From JBOGWY01 sp050694015 (GTDB lineage Bacteria; Actinomycetota; CADDZG01; WHSQ01): a stretch of 29,276 bases of DNA. The notes below the pieces were generated by a model. It saw only the letters and a list, made by a program, of their open reading frames with translations. It was not told the origin of the DNA and did not search any database. Positions within the stretch are counted from its first letter, which is position 1; every line of letters begins with the position of its first letter. This document shows positions 14,982 to 23,359 of this stretch, piece by piece. The stretch is taken from positions 1 through 29,276 of the forward strand of contig JBOGWY010000048.1 of the NCBI GenBank assembly GCA_050694015.1. Reading direction: 5' to 3'. Both the position numbers and the translations under genes were made by a program.

Positions 14982-15890
14982 TCAGGCCGAGACGCGCTCG
15001 ATGGCCTTGCGGATCACGGCCGAGGTGGCGAGCGCGCCGCGCTCGGAGGTGGTGAGCGTGTAGTGATTGACGTCGTCGATCAAGTGATCATCGAGGCTCG
15101 GAAGCGTTCGGCGGAGATCCGCCACGACCTCGTCGGCGTACAGCCCGGGGGTCTCGTTCAGGATCCCACGCGGGGCGCGGATGAATGTGATCGGTACCTG
15201 GATCTTCTCGAGAGCGACGCGCAAATCTTTGTTCTCGAGCGTGTCGCGACCGTCTCCCATCACCGCATCCGGGTTCGTCTTCGAGTGCAGCTCCGGCTCC
15301 TCCCCCATCAGGTCGTAGGCGAGGTAGGACTCGAAGAGCTCGTTCCACGCGCCCTCTTCTTGGACCGAGGGATGCACGCGCCAGAAGTCGTAGTAGTCGT
15401 CGAGCGACGCGAACGTCATAGTCAAGCGCTGCATCGCCGGGCCGAGCATCGCGGTGAGGAGCTGATCGGGGTCGACGACGTCGGGCGGGGGGACGGCCAG
15501 CGGAACGCCTCCGTCGAGCAGCACGAGGGCCGCCACGCGCTCGGGATGGTGCAACGCGAGGATCGCGGCGACGAACCCGCCCATGGAGTGGCCCGCGACC
15601 ACGGCCTTGTCGATGCCGAGGTGGTCGAGGATCGCGACACAGTCGTCGGCATGAACCTTCATCCCGTAGGGACCGGGTAGGTCGCGGCTCCCCCCGCGGC
15701 CTCGAAGGTCGGGTGCGATGAAGCGCGCGTCGGTACTCAGCTCGCGCGCGACGAACGGCCACGTCATGTGGGACGCGGTGATGCCGTGCAGCGCGAGGAC
15801 GGCAGGGCCGGAATCGCCCCACTGCCCCACCCGGAGGGTTCCACCTGTTGTGGGAACGTCGAATCGTTCCGGCACGAGGTAGTCGTTCAT
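14982..15890 (-). CDS. Cytoplasmic alpha/beta hydrolase
   Basis: A 302-residue hydrolase without signal peptide. LALHGITASHMTW (33-45) gives the oxyanion hole, APDLRGRGGS (59-68) is the usual strand 4 motif, Ser102 lies in AGHSMGG, and the catalytic His is in DDVNHYTLT near residue 284. The acid residue is probably in the strand before VPITFIRAPRG, or replaced by another position; RAPRG where an Asp is often seen makes this uncertain. I start it at the ATG at 15890 (MNDYLVPERF), with AGGCGG just upstream; a longer reading runs into the ligase gene. It is 13 bases downstream of the acyl-CoA ligase. A plausible role is intracellular cleavage of the imported ester, oligomer or lactone before CoA activation. 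Confidence 0.88.
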   Translation of the reverse strand: MNDYLVPERFDVPTTGGTLRVGQWGDSGPAVLALHGITASHMTWPFVARELSTDARFIAPDLRGRGGSRDLPGPYGMKVHADDCVAILDHLGIDKAVVAGHSMGGFVAAILALHHPERVAALVLLDGGVPLAVPPPDVVDPDQLLTAMLGPAMQRLTMTFASLDDYYDFWRVHPSVQEEGAWNELFESYLAYDLMGEEPELHSKTNPDAVMGDGRDTLENKDLRVALEKIQVPITFIRAPRGILNETPGLYADEVVADLRRTLPSLDDHLIDDVNHYTLTTSERGALATSAVIRKAIERVSA

Positions 15891-15903
15891 GTACCCGCCT
15901 TTC

Positions 15904-17505
15904 CTACTCGAGTTCCATGCCCGCGAGGTTGGCGCGGATCGCCTTCTTGTCGATCTTCCCGACACTTGTCTTGGGGATGTCGTCGACGATCACGAGCTCG
16001 TCTGGGAACCACCACTTGGCGAGCTTCCCGGTCAGGAACTCATGTATCTCCTCGAGCGTTGGTGCGCCACCGTCGAGAGGGACGACGACCGCGACCGGGC
16101 GCTCGTCCCACTTCTTGGACGGCACGCCGACGACGGCCGCATCGCGTACCTGTGGGTGCGCAAGGATGGCGCATTCGAGATCTACCGACGAGATCCACTC
16201 GCCTCCGGATTTCACGAGGTCCTTGGCGCGGTCGACGATCTTGAAATAACCGTCCGGTTCCATGACGGCCATGTCGCCCGTCCGTAGCCAGCCGTCGTGG
16301 AACTTCTCCTGCAAGCCGTCGTCGTTGTAGTAGTCCGACGCGATCCACGGCCCCCGCACCTCGATCTCGCCGGCCTCTTTGCCGTCCCACGGCAGCTCTT
16401 CACCGTCTACTCCGCAGATCCGCATCTCGATCCCCGGGAAGATCGTGCCGGTCTTCGCGCGGAGGTCGAGCTTCTCCTCGTACGAGAGGTGCTGCTGGTT
16501 GCGGCGCGGCTTCGACAGGCACACGAGCGGACCGGTCTCGGTCATGCCCCAGCCCTGCACGAGGTTGATGTTGAAGCGGTCGTAGGCCTCGATCAGGCTT
16601 CGTGGTGTCGCCGCACCCCCGACCGTGAGGCGGTCGAGCGTTGTGGCCTTGACCTCGCCCGATTCAAGCAGCGGGAGCAGCTCTTTCCAGATCGTCGGGA
16701 CTGCGGCGGAGACCGTCACGCGCTCCTCATCGATGACGCGGCCGATGTTCTGGGGGGAGTTATCGGAGCCGTGGAACACGAGCTCGGCACCCACGAAGGG
16801 GGCCGCGTAGGGGATCCCCCAGCCCACCGCGTGGAACAGCGGCACCACGGGGAAGACGCGATCGAGCTGCGTGATACCGACGTTCTCCGCGAGACAGAAA
16901 GACATCGCATGGAGCCACTGCGCGCGATGCGAATACAGCACGCCCTTCGGCATGCCGGTTGTTCCCGACGTGTAGCAGATGCCACAGGCGGCGTTCTCGT
17001 CCAGCTCGGGGAGATCAGAAACCGGCAGGGAGGACGCGACCAGCTCGTCGTGGTCGTACAGGGGCGCGAGACCGGCATCGGGGCCGTCGCCCATCTGGAC
17101 GTAGCGCGTGACGGAAGTGAACCCCGGCGCGACCTCCGCCAGCTTCTCCGCCAGCTCGCCGTCGAAGAAGACGACCTTGTCCTCGGCGTGGTTCGTGATG
17201 TAGGTGATCTGTTCCGGGAACAGACGCACGTTGATCGTGTGCAGGACGGCTCCCAGTAGCGGGACCGCGTAGTAGAGCTCGAGATGTCTCGAGTGATTGA
17301 AGCCGAACGACCCGACGCGGTCACCGGGCCCGACACCCAGTTCCCTGAGAGCGGAACAGAGTTTCAGGACACGCTCGGTGAACTCGCCGTAGGTCATCCG
17401 CCGCTCCGGCGACACGATCTCGCCGTCCCCGTAGATCGTCCGAAGGCGATCGAAGATCGACGTGATCGTCAGCGGCGTCGTTTGCATCAACCCTGGGATC
17501 GTCAT
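15904..17505 (-). CDS. Acyl-CoA ligase (AMP-binding, long-chain fatty-acid-CoA ligase type)
   Basis: A 533-residue adenylate-forming enzyme that activates a carboxylic acid with ATP and then CoA. The P-loop motif is ICYTSGTTGMPKGVLYSH (about residues 180-200), the adenylate-binding motif is QGWGMTETGPL, followed by the hinge and C-terminal motifs GYFKIVDRAKDLVKSGGEWISS and the catalytic lysine in KTSVGKIDKKAIR near the C-terminus. Overall similarity is to medium- and long-chain or aromatic acid ligases; the acid cannot be deduced. Its ATG overlaps the TetR stop (ATGA) and is preceded by GGGAGGG. Its place in a Liv-type transporter operon argues that the imported compound is an organic acid, not an amino acid. 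Confidence 0.95.
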   Translation of the reverse strand: MTIPGLMQTTPLTITSIFDRLRTIYGDGEIVSPERRMTYGEFTERVLKLCSALRELGVGPGDRVGSFGFNHSRHLELYYAVPLLGAVLHTINVRLFPEQITYITNHAEDKVVFFDGELAEKLAEVAPGFTSVTRYVQMGDGPDAGLAPLYDHDELVASSLPVSDLPELDENAACGICYTSGTTGMPKGVLYSHRAQWLHAMSFCLAENVGITQLDRVFPVVPLFHAVGWGIPYAAPFVGAELVFHGSDNSPQNIGRVIDEERVTVSAAVPTIWKELLPLLESGEVKATTLDRLTVGGAATPRSLIEAYDRFNINLVQGWGMTETGPLVCLSKPRRNQQHLSYEEKLDLRAKTGTIFPGIEMRICGVDGEELPWDGKEAGEIEVRGPWIASDYYNDDGLQEKFHDGWLRTGDMAVMEPDGYFKIVDRAKDLVKSGGEWISSVDLECAILAHPQVRDAAVVGVPSKKWDERPVAVVVPLDGGAPTLEEIHEFLTGKLAKWWFPDELVIVDDIPKTSVGKIDKKAIRANLAGMELE

Positions 17506-18140
17506 CGCCCACCCTCCCTTCCTTGCACTAGGACCATCCGTATCGCCATCTCGGCGTGAAGGTCAGCCATCTGCTCGCGCGAGAGCTCTCCATCGGGCCG
17601 GAACCAATTCGCGATCGAGATACCCATCGTCAACATCAGATACGAGACCGCCTCGACGTTCGCTACCTCGAAGAGACCCTTGTCGCGTCCTCGAGCAAGG
17701 ATGTCGCGCAACTGACGCGTCACCTTCTTCCGGATGCGGACGACCTCCTCGTACGCGTCTCCTGTGAGAGAAGCGACTTCACGATTCGCGACGCGTGCTT
17801 CAGTGATGTGGTCGGTGTGGAACACCCCATGGGCGCGCAGAAATGCGCGCAATCTGGTAACGAGATCGCCGTCGGCAACCTCGACGGCCTCCTCGGTCGT
17901 GGCCTCGAGTTCCTTATGGATGTCGATCATGATGCTGCCGAGAAGCTCGTCCTTCGACGAGAAGTGGTTGTAAAGAGCCCCGGGGGTCAGACCGCACGCG
18001 AGCGCGATCTCGCGCATGGTCGTGGACCGATAGCCCCGCTCGTAGAACAACCTGAGGGCCGCATCCTGGATCCGCTTGGACGTATGCGGGGCGCCCTCCT
18101 TGGCCCCCTTGAGTAGGTCTTGGCTCTCGATCGCCGTCAT
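17502..18140 (-). CDS. TetR-family transcriptional regulator of the transporter operon
   Basis: A 212-residue regulator. The N-terminal helix-turn-helix (about residues 20-66) reads RIQDAALRLFYERGYRSTTM then REIALACGLTPGALYNHFSS, typical of TetR proteins. The all-helical C-terminal domain with ISIANWFRPDGELSREQMADL resembles regulators of fatty-acid and acyl-CoA metabolism. The gene overlaps LivF upstream and the acyl-CoA ligase downstream by four bases each (ATGA), so it is made with the system it most likely controls. The palindrome on the operon promoter at 23253-23268 is its best operator candidate. The inducer is probably the imported acid or its CoA ester, by analogy with related regulators. 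Confidence 0.94.
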   Translation of the reverse strand: MTAIESQDLLKGAKEGAPHTSKRIQDAALRLFYERGYRSTTMREIALACGLTPGALYNHFSSKDELLGSIMIDIHKELEATTEEAVEVADGDLVTRLRAFLRAHGVFHTDHITEARVANREVASLTGDAYEEVVRIRKKVTRQLRDILARGRDKGLFEVANVEAVSYLMLTMGISIANWFRPDGELSREQMADLHAEMAIRMVLVQGREGGR

Positions 18141-18922
18141 CGCGTGCTCACCGCCTCCGGTGTACCCGCCGGCCCATCGCCCAGCACACTCCGAGACAGC
18201 AATCGTCCCACCCCGAGATGGTCCGCGACCCTGTCGACATCGAGGTTGGAGACATCGCCGTCGTAGACGATCTGTCCGCGTTGCATGATGTGCACCCGAT
18301 CCGCGAGCTTCAAAGAGAACTTCACGTTCTGCTCGACGAGCAGGATCGTCACACCTGATCCGTGGACCACGCGGAGCGTTTCGAACAACTCCTGAACGGC
18401 AACCGGAGACAACCCTGCCGACGGCTCGTCGATCACGAGCAGCTTCGGCTGGGACATCAGCCCACGACCTACCGCGAGCATCGCCTGCTGGCCACCCGAC
18501 ATTGTCCCCGCGAGCTGGTCGCGACGCTCCGCAAGGACCGGGAAGCGATCGAAGATGCCGTCGAGGACTGCCTTGTAGCGCCCTTTGTCGCGGCGTCGAA
18601 GCGGGTACGCACCGACGCGCAGGTTCTCTTCCACCGTGAACTCGGGGAACACCTGCCGTCCCTGCGGCACGTGTCCCATCCCCCGCGCGACGCGGTCTTC
18701 GACCGATTGCTTCGTCACGTCCTCACCGAGGAAGACGACTCGTCCCGACCACGCGGGGAGCAGCCCGGCAACGACCTTGAGCGACACGCTCTTTCCTGCG
18801 CCGTTGAGACCGAGGACGGCCGCGATCTCGCCGCTCATAACGTGATACGAGCATCCGTGCAGGACCGTGTTCGCGCCGAAACCGGCGCTGACTCCGTCGA
18901 GTTCAAGAAGGTGCTCGGTCAT
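18137..18922 (-). CDS. Branched-chain amino acid-type ABC transporter ATP-binding protein (LivF-like)
   Basis: A 261-residue ATPase. Walker A is GLNGAGKS (38-45), with Ser-Val in place of the more usual Thr after the Lys-Ser; the Q loop is in GMGHVPQGRQVFPEFTVEENL, the signature is MSGGQQ (141-146), Walker B is LLVIDEPSAG (161-170), and the H-loop position is taken by Q/N in LLVEQNVKFSL, as is normal for LivF proteins. Together with the LivG part of the fused protein it would form the ATPase dimer that drives uptake. It overlaps LivMG and TetR by four bases at each end. Confidence 0.95.
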   Translation of the reverse strand: MTEHLLELDGVSAGFGANTVLHGCSYHVMSGEIAAVLGLNGAGKSVSLKVVAGLLPAWSGRVVFLGEDVTKQSVEDRVARGMGHVPQGRQVFPEFTVEENLRVGAYPLRRRDKGRYKAVLDGIFDRFPVLAERRDQLAGTMSGGQQAMLAVGRGLMSQPKLLVIDEPSAGLSPVAVQELFETLRVVHGSGVTILLVEQNVKFSLKLADRVHIMQRGQIVYDGDVSNLDVDRVADHLGVGRLLSRSVLGDGPAGTPEAVSTR

Positions 18923-20823
18923 GCGACCCCCTCGACGGATTCGCCGAAGTAGGCGCCGATGACCTCGGGCCTCTGGGCGATCTCCTCGGTCGTACCGTGC
19001 GCCAGGACCTGCCCGAAATTGAGAACGTAGATGTAGTCGCAGACGTCGAGCACGAGCGGGATGTGATGCTCGATCAACAGCACTGTGCGCCCCAGATAGT
19101 CGCGGATCTCTCGCAGGCGCTCACCGAGGTTCTCGACCGCCGCCGGCGACATCCCCGCGGAGGGCTCATCGAGGAGCAGCAGCTCCGGCGCGGTGACGAG
19201 CACACAGCCCAGTTCGACCAGCCGTTGTTGTCCGTGCGACACGTTCTTCACCGGTGTGTTCGTGAATCTCTCGAATCCCAGCGCCTCGATAGCCGAGGTG
19301 GCGCGCTTGCGCATCGAACGTTCGATCCCGGCCGCATCGGGGGTGTAGACCAACCCCTTCGCGATCGGATAGTCGGCGGCGACGTGCTGCGCGAGAAGGA
19401 AGTTCTCGAAAACGGACAGGTCCTTGGTTAGTCCGATCTGCTGAAAGGTGCGCCCGATGCCGAGCCGCGCGCGGGCGTGAGGAGCGAGCGTCATCAGCTC
19501 GGTCCCGAGGAACTTCGCGCTGCCGGCCTTCGGGGTGACGAAACCCGAGATCGCGTTGAACAGCGTGGTCTTCCCGGCGCCGTTCGGTCCGATCAGGCCG
19601 ACGATCTGCCCGGTTCGGACCGTGAGGCTCGCATCGTCGACGGCCTTGAGTCCGCCGAACGTGACGGAGATGCCCTCGACGGTCAGGAGCGGACTCCCCT
19701 TCAGCACTTCTGGTCGGTCGGGTAAGCCTGCCGGCCGGGGTAGGCGCGGGAGCCTCGGCAGCTCTTCTTCTTCGTCGAGGGTGTCGAGCGCGGCGCGCGC
19801 CTTCTTCTCGCCCCGCTTCTCTCTCCCGTGGCGAACAGCGCCGGCGATCCCTCCGGGATGGCGCGCCATCACATCGATGAGCGCGACGGCACCGACGATC
19901 ATCTCCCAGCCCTGGAGGAACTCCAGAAGGCGCGGGATCAGCGCATAGAAGATCGCCGCGATGACGACACCCGGCCGGCTCCCCAGGCCCCCGATGACGA
20001 TGATGATCACGAGTAGGAGTGAGAAGTTGGGTTGCGCCTTGTAGGCGAAGCTCTCCGAGTTGATAAAGCCGATCAGATGTCCGTAGAGCGCTCCCGAGAC
20101 CGCGGCGAGTGCGCCCGAGAGGACGAAAGCAAGGATCTTGTAGCCGGCGACCGGGACACCGAAACCTTGCGCCACGCGCTCGTCCCATCGGATCGCGTTG
20201 AATGCGCGGCCCACCTTGGTCTTGGTGATGTTCTGATCGAACAACCAGAACCCGACCAGCACGACCAGCAGCAGCGCGAGATAGTCGGCGTGTTCGGCGA
20301 AAACGAAGGTCCCGGCGCGCGGTCGCGGCAGCTCGAGTCCTGCGGAGCCCCCGGTCAGGGGTCCCCACCGGAACCATGACTCCTCCATCATGAAGGCGAA
20401 GGCGATCGTCGTGATGGCGAGATACAGACCTCGCAGTCTCAGCGCGGGGAAGCCGAGGACCAGAGCGAACAGTGCGCCGGCGAGAGCGGCGCCTACGAGC
20501 CCGATCATGAACGGGGCATAGAGCTTGATCGTGATGAGCCCGCTCGCGAACGCTCCTACCCCGAGGAACGCGCCGTGCCCGAGCGAGATCTGCCCGGCGT
20601 AACCCAGAAGGACGTTCAGCGACATCGCCATCAGGGCGAAGCAGATGCCACCTCCGAGCATCAACGCGACGTCGCTCGTGAGGACCCCACCGCGGGAAAG
20701 CATCGGTGGACCAACGAGCGCGGCGATCAACAATGCGGTGCCGAAGACCTTCCTGCGCGTGAGACGGAAGTTGATGCCGGCCGTCTCGTACGGCCATCCC
20801 CTGAGCTCTTCTCGGAGGCTCAT
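18919..20823 (-). CDS. Fused permease and ATPase (LivM-LivG-like) of a branched-chain-type ABC transporter
   Basis: One 634-residue chain that carries two subunits which are often separate. Residues 1-330 are the LivM-like permease with about eight to ten membrane segments and the conserved LNVLLGYAGQISLGHGAFLG (69-88). Residues about 331-376 are a charged, Pro-rich linker (EKRGEKKARAALDTLDEEEE). Residues 377-634 are the LivG-like ATPase: Walker A GPNGAGKTT (412-420), Q loop RTFQQIGLT, signature VSHGQQR (528-534), Walker B LLLLDEPSAGM (548-558) and H loop LIEHH. I start at the ATG at 20823, which overlaps the LivH stop; longer readings are shadows of LivH. The SHGQQ signature in place of SGGQ is common in LivG proteins. 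Confidence 0.94.
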   Translation of the reverse strand: MSLREELRGWPYETAGINFRLTRRKVFGTALLIAALVGPPMLSRGGVLTSDVALMLGGGICFALMAMSLNVLLGYAGQISLGHGAFLGVGAFASGLITIKLYAPFMIGLVGAALAGALFALVLGFPALRLRGLYLAITTIAFAFMMEESWFRWGPLTGGSAGLELPRPRAGTFVFAEHADYLALLLVVLVGFWLFDQNITKTKVGRAFNAIRWDERVAQGFGVPVAGYKILAFVLSGALAAVSGALYGHLIGFINSESFAYKAQPNFSLLLVIIIVIGGLGSRPGVVIAAIFYALIPRLLEFLQGWEMIVGAVALIDVMARHPGGIAGAVRHGREKRGEKKARAALDTLDEEEELPRLPRLPRPAGLPDRPEVLKGSPLLTVEGISVTFGGLKAVDDASLTVRTGQIVGLIGPNGAGKTTLFNAISGFVTPKAGSAKFLGTELMTLAPHARARLGIGRTFQQIGLTKDLSVFENFLLAQHVAADYPIAKGLVYTPDAAGIERSMRKRATSAIEALGFERFTNTPVKNVSHGQQRLVELGCVLVTAPELLLLDEPSAGMSPAAVENLGERLREIRDYLGRTVLLIEHHIPLVLDVCDYIYVLNFGQVLAHGTTEEIAQRPEVIGAYFGESVEGVA

Positions 20824-21692
20824 GTCGTCGCCTTCCCCCACAGGCCGTTCGGCTTCAGCAGGAGAACCAGGACGATGACGACCATCACCGCAACCGACTG
20901 GATGCCGGGGAACGTCGACTGCACGAAGCGCTGTCCGATCAACGCCTCGATCACCCCTACGGCAACGCCGCCCACGAAGGCTCCCGGCAGGCTCGTCAGC
21001 CCACCGAGCAACGCCGCCGCGAGCGCGCGCACGAAGAGACCGGTCATGAAGCCCGCCGCGAAGATTCCGATCGTGGGCTGGATCAAGAGCGCCGCAACGG
21101 CCGAGACCGCGCCGGCGAGCGCCCACGTGAACGCGGACACACGGCCGACCTTGATACCGACGAGCCGCGTCGCGCTCGGATCCTGCGACGCCGCCAGAAC
21201 ACCCAGGCCGAAGTCGGTCTTCTTCAGGAACGCCGCGAGCGCGAAGCCGAGGCCGATGGCCGTGAGCAGTGCCAGGATCTGGGTGGGGCTCACGAAGAAG
21301 CCGGCGATCTGGATCCCGAGCCCGGTGAGCGGTGGACGCAGGATGCGCGGGCTCGGCCCGAAGATCTTGAGCTCGAGCGCGAACAGCAACAACAGGAGAC
21401 CGATCGTCGCGACCGCCACGGTCAATCTGGACGCCTCGCCCATGTTGCGGACGACGATGCGCTCGAACAACAGGCCGATGAGCGCGACGGCGGCGACCGC
21501 AGCGACGGCGCCGACGAGCCACGGCATGTCGTTCTGCTCGATCAACCAGAAGGCGACGAACAACCCGAAGGTGCCCATCTCACCCTGCGCGAAGTTGAGG
21601 ACGCGAGAGCCCTTGTAGACGAGCACGATGCCGACGGCGAGCAGCGCGTAGATGCCGCCGTTGGCGAGACCGGAGATGATCGCTTGACCCAC
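20820..21692 (-). CDS. Branched-chain amino acid-type ABC transporter permease (LivH-like)
   Basis: A 290-residue membrane protein with about eight hydrophobic segments. The start GQAIISGLANGGIYALLAVG and VYKGSRVLNFAQGEMGTFG are typical of LivH permeases, and the conserved FKKTDFGLGVLAASQDPSATRLVGI (about residues 151-176, here with KKTDFG) is the cytoplasmic loop that contacts the ATPase. It pairs with the LivM half of the fused protein to form the channel. The gene begins 32 bases after the substrate-binding protein gene and overlaps LivMG by four bases. Liv-type permeases also carry urea, aromatic acids and other acids, so the name does not fix the substrate. Confidence 0.95.
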   Translation of the reverse strand: MGQAIISGLANGGIYALLAVGIVLVYKGSRVLNFAQGEMGTFGLFVAFWLIEQNDMPWLVGAVAAVAAVALIGLLFERIVVRNMGEASRLTVAVATIGLLLLLFALELKIFGPSPRILRPPLTGLGIQIAGFFVSPTQILALLTAIGLGFALAAFLKKTDFGLGVLAASQDPSATRLVGIKVGRVSAFTWALAGAVSAVAALLIQPTIGIFAAGFMTGLFVRALAAALLGGLTSLPGAFVGGVAVGVIEALIGQRFVQSTFPGIQSVAVMVVIVLVLLLKPNGLWGKATT

Positions 21693-21724
21693 CGAATACC
21701 TGCTTTCGCTTCGGAGAACTGACG

Positions 21725-23218
21725 TCAGATACGGACGCAGGTATGCGTCTGGATCCAGCCCGCGCCGTAGCCCTGCACGTCCGCGGCGCGGAAGATGTTC
21801 CCGAAGAACCCTCCGACGTGTTGGTTCTTACGGAAGTCGATCGGGCAGTTCGGTGAGACCGACTTGTGCCGGCCCGAGATCAGCAGCGCGACCAGGCGGT
21901 TGCGGTTGCAGTTGGGGCCGCAATCGAGCAGCCACTGGTGGATCTGCTTCATCGCCACCCATGTCATGAACAGGATGTCGTTGCCCTTCTCCGCGCGCCC
22001 GTACTTCCGCTGCGCTGCCTCGAAACGACGGATCTCGTCCGCGTACGGCGCGAACGGCCCACCGGTTGCGCCGGGGACGTACGCCGGCCACGTCGCGATG
22101 CCCTCGACCGGCGGTTTGAGGGTGTCGTCCTTCAGTGCGTCGGTCATTATCTGGAACGGGAACACGACCCAGGTCGGGTGATAGTTCTGGTTCTTCGCCT
22201 GCCTGATGAGCTCGATCGCGGCGAGCGCGTTCTCCCACACGAAGACGGTCTCTGCATCGCGCGATTGCAGTTCCGCGATCTGCTGCGAATAGACGGCCTG
22301 GTCCTTCTGCACCGGGAGATCGGCGACGAGTTCCTTGCCGGCACGTTCCATCGTGCGCTGGAAGCTGTGATGCCCCGGCTGCCACGCCTCGCTCTGCCGC
22401 CAGAGAACGCCGATGTTCTCCTTGCGGTGCTTGTTCAGGATCCACCGCGCTGCGAAAGTTCCCATCTGCTCGACGGTCGGTAGGAAGCTGAAGCTGTATC
22501 GCTTGTTGAGGTCGGCGCGCGCGATGTGGTGCATGTACAGCAGACGGTTCTGCTCCTGTTCGTTCCACGCACGGACCGCGGGGATCTGGTCGAAGCCGAT
22601 CCCTCCGATCAACATGAACGGTTCCTTAGCCTTGCATCGCTCCGCCGCTTGCACGGCGTTGTCGGGCCGGTACGCGTCGTCCTCGATCGTCAATTCGACG
22701 TTGCGTCCGTAGACGCCGCCGTGGTCGTTCACCCACGACCAGTACACGTTGATGTCTTCGGGCCGCGTGTCGAACGCCTCGGCGAATGTGAGCGCGGCAT
22801 GGCCGCACAGGACTATGCGATCTTTGTGGAAGCCCATCTGCGCGGTGCTCGACGGCCACAGGTTCACGTCCGGGAGACCCTTCGCCAGTCGCCGCGCGCG
22901 CTGCGCCTGTTCCCTCTCACTCACGACCCGACCGGTCGTAGTGACCGTCTGGCCCGATGTGCTGCCGCCGCCGGAGCCGCTCGAGCCACCCGTGCCGCCG
23001 CCACCGATGGCCGCGGAGCCCTTCTTGGTCCCGGCCTTGCCTTTGCCCTCCCCTTTGTCCTTGCCGTTGCCGTCGGAGAGGCCGTCTCCGTCGGCAACGA
23101 TCTCGCCGGACTGCTCCGACTCGGCCTCGGGACGTGGCTCCCCGGAGCACGCCGCGGTGGCAAACAGCGCCACCAGCGCGATCACGAATACCCAGCGAAG
23201 TTCCGCACAGCGCCCCAT
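21725..23218 (-). CDS. Substrate-binding lipoprotein of the Liv-type ABC transporter
   Basis: A 497-residue extracellular binding protein. The signal peptide ends in ATAAC (Cys24). Residues about 28-105 are a flexible low-complexity linker rich in Gly, Ser, Lys and Glu. The rest is a type I periplasmic-binding-protein fold: KDRIVLCGHAALTFAEAF, YWSWVNDHGGVYGRNVELTI (equivalent to the usual VNaaGGvnGR), then NIGVLWRQSEAW for the second lobe. Several Cys occur late (CGPNC, CPIDF, HTCVRI), perhaps in disulfides. The linker is long for the family. I use the ATG at 23218, which places the signal peptide at the N-terminus; an upstream in-frame start would lie inside the operator. It is the first gene of the operon and determines what is imported. 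Confidence 0.92.
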   Translation of the reverse strand: MGRCAELRWVFVIALVALFATAACSGEPRPEAESEQSGEIVADGDGLSDGNGKDKGEGKGKAGTKKGSAAIGGGGTGGSSGSGGGSTSGQTVTTTGRVVSEREQAQRARRLAKGLPDVNLWPSSTAQMGFHKDRIVLCGHAALTFAEAFDTRPEDINVYWSWVNDHGGVYGRNVELTIEDDAYRPDNAVQAAERCKAKEPFMLIGGIGFDQIPAVRAWNEQEQNRLLYMHHIARADLNKRYSFSFLPTVEQMGTFAARWILNKHRKENIGVLWRQSEAWQPGHHSFQRTMERAGKELVADLPVQKDQAVYSQQIAELQSRDAETVFVWENALAAIELIRQAKNQNYHPTWVVFPFQIMTDALKDDTLKPPVEGIATWPAYVPGATGGPFAPYADEIRRFEAAQRKYGRAEKGNDILFMTWVAMKQIHQWLLDCGPNCNRNRLVALLISGRHKSVSPNCPIDFRKNQHVGGFFGNIFRAADVQGYGAGWIQTHTCVRI

Positions 23219-23252
23219 CGCAAGCCCCCCCCCGTCACATATCCCCGCGTAT

Positions 23253-23268
23253 ATGAACAAACGTTCAT
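23253..23268. promoter_or_regulatory. Palindromic operator, probably for the operon's TetR regulator
   Basis: ATGAAC-AAAC-GTTCAT is a perfect 6-base inverted repeat around a 4-base centre. The flanks (GTAT on the left, GTAC on the right) continue the symmetry with one mismatch, giving a 24-base site. It covers the -10 box and probable start point of the leftward promoter, 35-50 bases before the substrate-binding protein start, the right place for a repressor. Confidence 0.7.
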
Positions 23269-23294
23269 GTACACCAAATGGGTATTTGTGTCAA
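23266..23294 (-). promoter_or_regulatory. Promoter of the transporter/ligase/esterase operon
   Basis: On the minus strand a perfect TTGACA (23294-23289) is followed by a 17-base spacer and TACATG (23271-23266) as a weaker -10 box. Transcription would start near 23259 and leave a leader of about 40 bases before the ATG at 23218. The -10 overlaps the ATGAAC/GTTCAT palindrome. Confidence 0.65.
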
Positions 23295-23359
23295 AAGGGA
23301 CGGAACAGGTCAAACCGTCGTCGGGAGGGGCGCGGGCGGGTGGGTCGAATCTTCAGCGC

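Noticed and set aside
19166..20797. 543-codon minus-strand frame inside LivM-LivG
   Set aside because: Same strand but shifted frame, very Arg-rich, no motifs; the LivM-LivG frame carries all conserved residues.
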